64,000 bases of DNA from Pardosa pseudoannulata (taxonomy: Eukaryota; Arthropoda; Arachnida; Araneae; Lycosidae). Both the position numbers and the translations under genes were made by a program. The notes beneath the pieces are model-generated. The model did no database searches, was not told the DNA's origin, and saw only the letters and a program-made list of their open reading frames with translations. The stretch lies in NCBI GenBank assembly GCA_032207245.1, contig CM063498.1, positions 55,448,490 through 55,512,489 on the forward strand, read 5' to 3'. Every line of letters starts with the position of its first letter. Within the stretch, counting starts at the first letter, position 1. Shown here in pieces: positions 58,127 to 64,000 of the stretch.

Positions 58127-58826
58127 CTCTAGCATTTTGTGAGACCTCTTCCAGCAGCTTTTTGTAATCCAGATTCTTGTCCGTCTCGTCGAAGTCTTTG
58201 TAGAATGGTCTCCTCCCCAGGGACGTGTACACAGCCCCCAGCGTGAAATAGCAATTCGAATTTCCCAACGAACGATCTTCGTAGTTGTGGAAGATCAGAG
58301 CGGCCACGGACCAGTTGAATTTCTTGAGCACTTGGATGAAAATTTTGCCAATCTGCGAGTACGAGCCGTTCATCCGAGTCAGCAACTTGTAGTGAGGATC
58401 TTTGTTGTCAAAATTGTCGTTCTGTCCGGCCGCCGTTAGGATGGGAAGTCCCCAGACCGCCGAGTACCGAGCGACCGGGGCGAGGACGTAAGGACATAAA
58501 GGACCCAGCAGCACGTCCGCCAGTCCAGAGTTGTACAAAGAGAAAGCAGCCAGAGGTCCATACGTAGAAGAGCATTCAGTATCCCTGTGCAGTACCTCCA
58601 TCGCACGTCCTCCTTGCCTGGCTAACGTCTGTACAGCGTACAGCACGGCTGGCACGACTTTGTGCAACGAGAACGGCTGGGATTCGTCTCCAGGAGCCAG
58701 TACAGCCAATTTTAGAGGTTTTGAGATCTCGGATTCTTCCGAAGCAGCGAAAGAACAAAACACAGATAGGGAAAAAATGATGAACACAGTTCTAGAAGTT
58801 CCTAACATCTTAATTTTCTTATCCAT
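58127..58826 (-). CDS. Natriuretic peptide receptor-like protein, first coding exon (partial)
   Basis: This encodes the N-terminal 233 residues of a membrane receptor whose extracellular domain belongs to the ANF_receptor / periplasmic-binding-like family. Such proteins bind peptide ligands at the cell surface and either carry a guanylate cyclase or, in the NPR-C type, a short tail. Residues about 13-29 (VFIIFSLSVFCSFAAS) form a signal peptide. LKLAVLAPGDESQPFSLHKV (38-57) is the first strand. Cys85 and Cys111 are in the positions of the conserved disulfide, the latter in GPLCPYVLAPVARYSAVWGL (108-127). NGS (153) and NWS (171) are glycosylation sequons. NCYFTLGAVY and FDETDKNLDYKKLLEEV resemble NPR-C more than NPR-A. 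The start Met at 58824-58826 is followed by a second Met at residue 7; either may be used. Later exons are not in the window. Codon use is GC-richer than the surroundings. The orthologue subtype is uncertain. Confidence 0.93.
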
Positions 58827-59740
58827 CGTTTGATGTTCACAGAGGACTTCTCAAATAAATGTAAGATTCTATTACCAACAGATTTTAAACATCCAGAACG
58901 AACATAGTACGGTAAATGAGGACATCAACTTCAATGGATGACTAACTTTGGTGTATAATCATTTTTTAACATTGTGCTATAATGATGTTTTTCTTCGGAT
59001 AGTTTGAGGATAATAGTCATACATTTATTTTTTATTCTCATCTAGTTCACTTTACACGCTTCGTCTTATTTCACCATAAAAACATTTGGTAAACACGATT
59101 TTGGCGAAAAAAAATAAATAACTGAGACGCAAAAGTGTTACAAAAATCCTTTCGAGTATAAAGTTACTTTTAAATTTTTCTTTTTCGCTTTGTTTTTAAC
59201 TTTCCAGCCGATTACTCTTGAACTGCAGCCAAACAGGGAGAAACTTTTAGCCGTGAAATTATTTATACTCTGTATCTTTTCTTTTCATGACTGTCACAAA
59301 CGGCGTTCGCAGGCGAAATCTCTTTTTAAGTTTTGAAATTCCCGCATAACAGCTGACATGGTTGAAGAAACTTTCTAAAAGCTTACGCGGAGAAACATGA
59401 AAGAGTTTTTTTTTCTTTTTCTTTTTGTAGCGTAACTCCGGGTGAAAAACACGAATGTGAAACTTAAGTGCCGTGAAACAACGTGAATGCAAAGAGACCG
59501 AACCACCGCATCCTCTTACGTCCTCGATCAATCCGACATGTGTTCATCCGCAACCTGTTGTGCGAGTGATCTGACAACGGAACGAGAGTAGAGCAGACGA
59601 ATCTCTTCGGAACTCTCTAGCCGACTTCGCAAAAGAACGGCGCGAGTACAGCGCCATCTGCCGCGAAGCGTCCGAACTGGCTGCGATTGAAAAACAAATG
59701 GGAAAAAAAGTGAAAAAAATATTGGAAAAAGCGTCACCGC
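58827..59740 (-). other. Probable 5' untranslated or upstream region of the receptor gene
   Basis: There are no competing genes. The interval 59480-59700 is distinctly GC-rich with many CpG dinucleotides compared with the rest of the window, as expected near a promoter or first exon. Frames at 59259-59531 and 59528-59737 lack domain features. A non-coding exon spliced to 58.8 kb, or a long unspliced leader, are both possible. Confidence 0.45.
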
Positions 59741-59748
59741 TAAATAAA

Positions 59749-59756
59749 TATTTATA
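59749..59756 (-). promoter_or_regulatory. Candidate TATA box
   Basis: The minus strand reads CTATAAATA just upstream (in gene direction) of the GC-rich block. A start site would be expected near 59720-59726. TATA-like strings are common in AT-rich DNA, so the call rests on its position at the edge of the GC-rich block. Confidence 0.35.
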
Positions 59757-60965
59757 GATGTCTTTTTGACGGGACGAAATTCGCCTTTGCGCCTAAAGAA
59801 TGTGTTTCTTCTAAAAGTTTACGCCTCTGGTATTAAAATTTGGTAAATATAATCATTTTTCTTCTGTCAAAATTGCATTGTTTGTTTAGACATAATTTGC
59901 ATAGAAATTTTCTATCGTATCAATATTTGTATAAAATGAAAAATTGCTTCAATCGATTAATCATACATTTTACTAAATGTTTGAAATATAATATAGGAAA
60001 ACTTCTTATCTTCTTTTGTTTTTTTATCATTTCATAACAAAATGTTTATAACATGAATAATGCATCCAACAACGTTTGTTTACAAACCGATTTTCTTTCT
60101 TTATGTATTCATAAATATGCTTGTAATTAATACCTAAAAGCAAAATAATACTACAAAAATTAAAATCGAAAATCAGTTTTACGCTCTGGTATTAACTCTT
60201 AATTTGGCAAAGTCTGGCCGCTACACCGGACACGTATATTTATAACTATTATGTAGCATAATTGTCAGTGTTCGTTACAGCGAACATTAATTACCTCAAA
60301 AATGGAAAATGATATATTTTTGTGTTTATTTTACAGAGATCCAAATGACAGACATGAGAAAATAACAGAAATTAAAAAATATTTGAAAAAACATCTTGTC
60401 AAATTAAAATCTGATAACTATAATACTTCATTAAAAATAAGTTGTTTAGAGAAATTTTAATAACGATTTTCTTATAGTATCGGCTATAAAAAATGCACTT
60501 TAATTGATCATGAAATATTTTACTTAATTAGAAATAAAACAATTATTAAAAAATACTAGCTTATTTTATATTTTGTTTTATAACAAAATAAGCCGCTTCA
60601 CTATTAGATTTTAGCCTTCGCTATTAGCCTTTGGTATCCTAGATATCCATAATTAGTGACGTCACATAATGTTTTGAATTGTATTTTAATTTTTAATAAA
60701 TTATAATGTATAAAATTTCTATATTTGACTGTATATCGTAGTACTCAGCTAATGATAAAGCACCTGTTTTGGGTATTTATAATCACGTTTTATTGCCATG
60801 AGCTTTTCCATAAAACAAAAGTACAATCTAAGCCGTTAAGCCTCATAACATGGAAGTATTTTGATTACAGGACATCCTTGAGCGCTTATAAAATTATACA
60901 CATTTTTTCTCCTTTTCATTAAAACTTATATGTGAAACCAAGAGACGATCATCCAGTTGTTAATA
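59757..60965. other. Unassigned AT-rich DNA
   Basis: No gene recognised. The frames at 59840-60037 and 60725-60922 are without domains. Confidence 0.45.
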
Positions 60966-60973
60966 ATCTAGAC

Positions 60974-61447
60974 CAGGGATGGACAAACTTTTTCGGCCAT
61001 GGGCCAAAAATCAAAAGAAAATAAATTTGGCGAGCCAAGATAAATTTTTCTAAAATTTTAAAAACAATATACAAGTACCTAACGGTTTAAATACGTTAAT
61101 GAGATGAATGAAATTGAGATTTTATTTTTAAAAGTTCCTTATACTGAGGTTCGAAGTGAGATGTACTGATTTTAAGGAACGATGCTAAATGCTCATCTGT
61201 CAGTCTACTTCTTAAATTATTCTTTCTAAGGTTCAAAGTTGAAAACACTTGTTCACATATAAGAAGCAAATATACCGCTGATCTTCTGGGCGTGAGATAA
61301 TAAATTTCGAATATAATATTTAAACAAAGTAGAAAAGATATAATGTATAAATATATATTTCTTTTAATTTCTCTCGGACCGGCAAATTAAAATTCTATCC
61401 GCGAGCCTGATAAAACCTTCCGGCGGGCCGTAGCTTGCCCAACTCTG
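60974..61447 (-). mobile_element. hAT-type deletion derivative with 8-bp target duplication
   Basis: The ends CAGGGATGGACAAACTTTTT and CCGTAGCTTGCCCAACTCTG are inverted copies in the hAT style (CAGGG-TGG-CAAAC). ATCTAGAC is directly repeated at 60966-60973 and 61448-61455, the 8-bp duplication expected for hAT. Subterminal GCC/GGC-rich stretches (CGGCCATGGGCC and CGGCGGGCC) are present. 474 bp, with a transposase C-terminus inside. Confidence 0.93.
61096..61296 (-). pseudogene. hAT transposase C-terminal dimerisation-domain remnant
   Basis: The minus strand reads RRSAVYLLLICEQVFSTLNL, then RKNNLRSRLTDEHLASFLKI, then STSHFEPQYKELLKIKSQFH and SSH-stop (61096-61098). CEQ-x-FS-x-(M/L)...K-x-x-x-RS-x-LTDEHL is the hallmark of the hAT C-terminal dimerisation region (SCAND3/ZBED/FAM200-type). 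The frame is uninterrupted over this stretch, but the catalytic and zinc-finger domains are absent. Confidence 0.88.
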
Positions 61448-61489
61448 ATCTAGACAGTTATAAAATTGCGATAACACTACTTTTAAATA

Positions 61490-62640
61490 ACATTAAATTT
61501 TATACAATATTAAATTAACAATGAGTACAAATATATTCAACACTAAGCAGTATATATCAATATAGAAATGGGTAGAGCTCAACTACAGCGACTGCTGTCG
61601 TTTAATATTTATTGCTTAATATTTAATATTTTACTTACACAATATTAATTGAACAATGAGCACTAATATATAAACAACACTGTGCAGTATATGTTAATAC
61701 AGAAATGGATAGAATTTAACTAAGACAGTAGCATTTTAATATTTGTTGTTTCAGAATTAATATTTTATGTACACAATATTAATTCAACACTGATTACAAA
61801 TATATACAACATTCAGCAATATATGTTAATACAGAAATGGGTAGAGCTGTACTACAATTATCAGTGCGCTTTAATATTTGTTGTTAATTATTTAATATTT
61901 TATTTACACAATATTAATTCAACACTGAGCGGAAATGTATACAACATTCAGAAATATATATTAATACAGAAAACGGTAGAGCTCTACTACGGTGACCGGT
62001 GTGCTTTAATATTTTATTAACACAATATTAATTCAACATTGAGTGCAAATATATTCAACATTCAGTAATATATGTTAAAACAGAAATGGGTAGAGCTCTA
62101 CTATGATGACCGGTGTGCTTTAATATTCGTTGTTTAATGCTTAATATTTTATTTACACAATATTAATTCCACACTGAGCGCAAATATATACAACATTCAG
62201 CAATATATGTTAGTACAGAAATGTATAGAGCTCTACTACGATGACCGGTGCTCTTTAATATTTAATATTTTATTTACACATTATTAATTCAACACTGAGT
62301 ACAAATATATACAACATACAGCAAGAAATGATTATACAGAAATGGGTAGAGCTCTACTACAATTATCGGTGCGCTTTAATATTTTTTGTTTAATATTTAA
62401 TATTTTATTTACACTATATTAATTCAACACTGGGTACAAATATATACAACATTCAGCAATATATGTTAATACAGAAATTGGTCGAGCTCTATTACAATGA
62501 CCGGTGCGTTTTGATGTTTGTTGTTTAATATTTAGTATTTTATTTATACAATATTAATTCAATTGAGTACAAATATATCCAGCACTGAGTAGTAAATGTT
62601 AATTCAGAAATGATTAAAGCTGAACTATTATGACCGATGT
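61490..62640. repeat. Satellite array 2, monomer about 130 bp
   Basis: About nine monomers with ACAATATTAATTCAACACTG, then CAAATATATACAACATTCAG, then CAGAAATGGGTAGAGCTCTA (near 61567, 61697, 61830, 61967, 62080, 62215, 62337, 62472 and 62605), then TTTAATATTTGTTGTTTAAT. Spacing is 113-137 bp. Confidence 0.93.
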
Positions 62641-63114
62641 ATTTTAATACTGGTTAAAATGAGGTTTATCATTGTATAAAGTGTAATCTACAATACAAAA
62701 TAAAGGTGCAATGTTAAATATTACTACTATCTTAAATGCAAAATCTCAATATTATACAAACAGACTGTTTAAGTTGTATCAGCATAGTCACTTGCCGTTA
62801 TATTGAAGTTTTACATTATATAGATTCCAGATTTCATTCGAAAAAGTAGGTGTACAACGAGACGTTACAAAAAGTTAAAGTACAAAATTTCAACGCTCTA
62901 CATGTAATCATTTTTTAACTGTGGCATGCGTACTTAAGTACAGACGTCACGACGAAACTACTCAATTAGTATTTAGAGGATCAAAATAAAATTTGTCATG
63001 TACATACGAAAAGATGTAACACTGAAACTTCTTTAAATTTATTCAAACACGGACAAAAGGATTATTTTCTTGAAAACCTAAATTTTCAAGAAATAATTTT
63101 CAAGATTACGATAC
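62641..63114. repeat. Spacer tail of the satellite-2 higher-order unit
   Basis: TACTGGTTAAAATGAGGTTT through CACTTGCCGTTATATTGAAG and ACGTTACAAAAAGTTAAAG (62640-62890) recurs almost unchanged at 63755-63995. About 62895-63114 has no counterpart within the window. Confidence 0.85.
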
Positions 63115-64000
63115 TTATATTCAATACTAAGCAGTATATGTCAATACAGAAATGGGTTGAGCTCAACTACTGCGTCCGGTGCCGTTTCATATTTAATATT
63201 TTATTTACACAATATTAATTGCACAATGATTACTAATATATTCAACATTGTGCAGTATATGTTAATACATAAATGGATAGAATTCAACCATTATATACAA
63301 CGTTCAGCAATATATGTTAATGCAGAAATGGGTAGAGCTCTACTACGAGGACCGTTGTGCTTTAATATTTGTTGTTTGATATTTAATATTTTATTTACAC
63401 AATATTAATTCAACACTGACTGCAAATATATTCAACATTCAGCAATACATGTTAATACAGAAATGGGTAGAGCTCTACTACAAAGACCGGTGCGCTTTAA
63501 TATCTGTTGTTTAATATTTAATATTTTATTTACACAATATTAATTCAACACTGAGTACAAATATATTCAACATTCAGTAATATATGTTAATACAGAAATG
63601 GGTAGAGCTCTAAAACAATGTGCTTTAATATTTGCTGTTTAATATTTAATACTTTATTTAAACAATATTAATTAAACATTGAGTACAAATATATTCAACA
63701 CTGAGTAGTAAATGTTAATTCAGAAATGATTAAAGCTTAACTATTATCACCTATATATTTTAATACTGGTTAAAATGAGGTTCATTGTGTAGAGTGCAAT
63801 GTGCAATACAAGATGAAGGTGCAATATTAAATATTACTACAGTTTTAGGTGCAAAATCTCAATATTATACAAGCAGACTCAATATTATACAGCAGAATCA
63901 CTTGCCGTTATATTGAAGTTTTACATTATATAGATTGCAGATTGCATTCGAAAAGGTAGGTGTCCAACGAGACATTACAAAAAGTTAAGTACAAAATTTC
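63115..64000. repeat. Satellite array 2, second block, cut by the window end
   Basis: Monomers near 63145, 63265, 63320, 63455, 63592 and 63720, followed by the same tail as at 62640. The pattern gives a higher-order period of about 1.1 kb. The array continues past 64000. Confidence 0.9.

Noticed and set aside
58531..58833. 100-codon plus-strand frame over the receptor exon
   Set aside because: Antisense shadow of the receptor coding sequence. The minus strand has the signal peptide, the conserved cysteines and the splice donor.

Overview
Organism. The window is AT-rich (roughly 70 percent by eye) and crowded with decayed eukaryotic DNA transposons, tRNA-derived SINEs, Helitrons, satellite arrays and long (TA)n tracts. 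It contains one convincing host exon, encoding a natriuretic-peptide-receptor-type ligand-binding domain, with a GTGAGT splice donor. The mellifera-type mariner, the DUF4817-type transposon and the general repeat style suggest an arthropod, most likely an arachnid such as a spider. This is inference; no marker in the window fixes the species.

Layout. 1-6.9 kb: a Tigger/pogo deletion derivative, a Helitron with a piggyBac-like element inside it, two copies of a DUF4817-type inverted-repeat element, and an unassigned TTAA element. 7.1-8.2 kb: a three-copy 365-bp tandem repeat. 8.2-18.9 kb: mostly unannotatable DNA with decayed SINEs, a LINE 3' fragment, a TTAA MITE and a third DUF4817-type element. 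19.0-28.1 kb: a degenerate mosaic copy of 2.5-11.35 kb. 28.4-30.5 kb: a piggyBac-like element carrying Helitrons. 31-35 kb: a small tandem duplication split by a TTAA MITE, a Helitron remnant with Pif1 helicase sequence, and a piggyBac derivative that keeps its C-terminal zinc-binding domain. 36-48 kb: a local family of duplicated segments with many TTAA MITEs and SINEs, plus a Tc1 fragment abutting a mariner pseudogene. 48.4-49.3 kb: a probable solo LTR. 49.4-52.9 kb: a large imperfect inverted duplication containing two Tigger-type copies. 52.9-56.3 kb: a satellite array with a monomer near 171 bp. 58.1-59.8 kb: the receptor exon, minus strand, with a candidate promoter. 61.0-61.4 kb: a hAT derivative with an 8-bp target duplication. 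61.5-64.0 kb: a second satellite (about 130-bp monomer) in a higher-order arrangement that runs off the end.

How it fits together. There is no operon or multi-gene system. The single host gene lies in transposon-rich DNA and its remaining exons lie beyond position 1 or elsewhere on the minus strand. The most useful biology is genomic. Paralogous segments inside the window supply natural empty sites that validate several TTAA and SINE insertions. Several non-autonomous elements share one architecture: termini plus the last tens of codons of their transposase. The mosaic at 19-28 kb is either a strikingly fragmented old duplication or an assembly chimera. I found no evidence of a new defence, metabolic or regulatory system.
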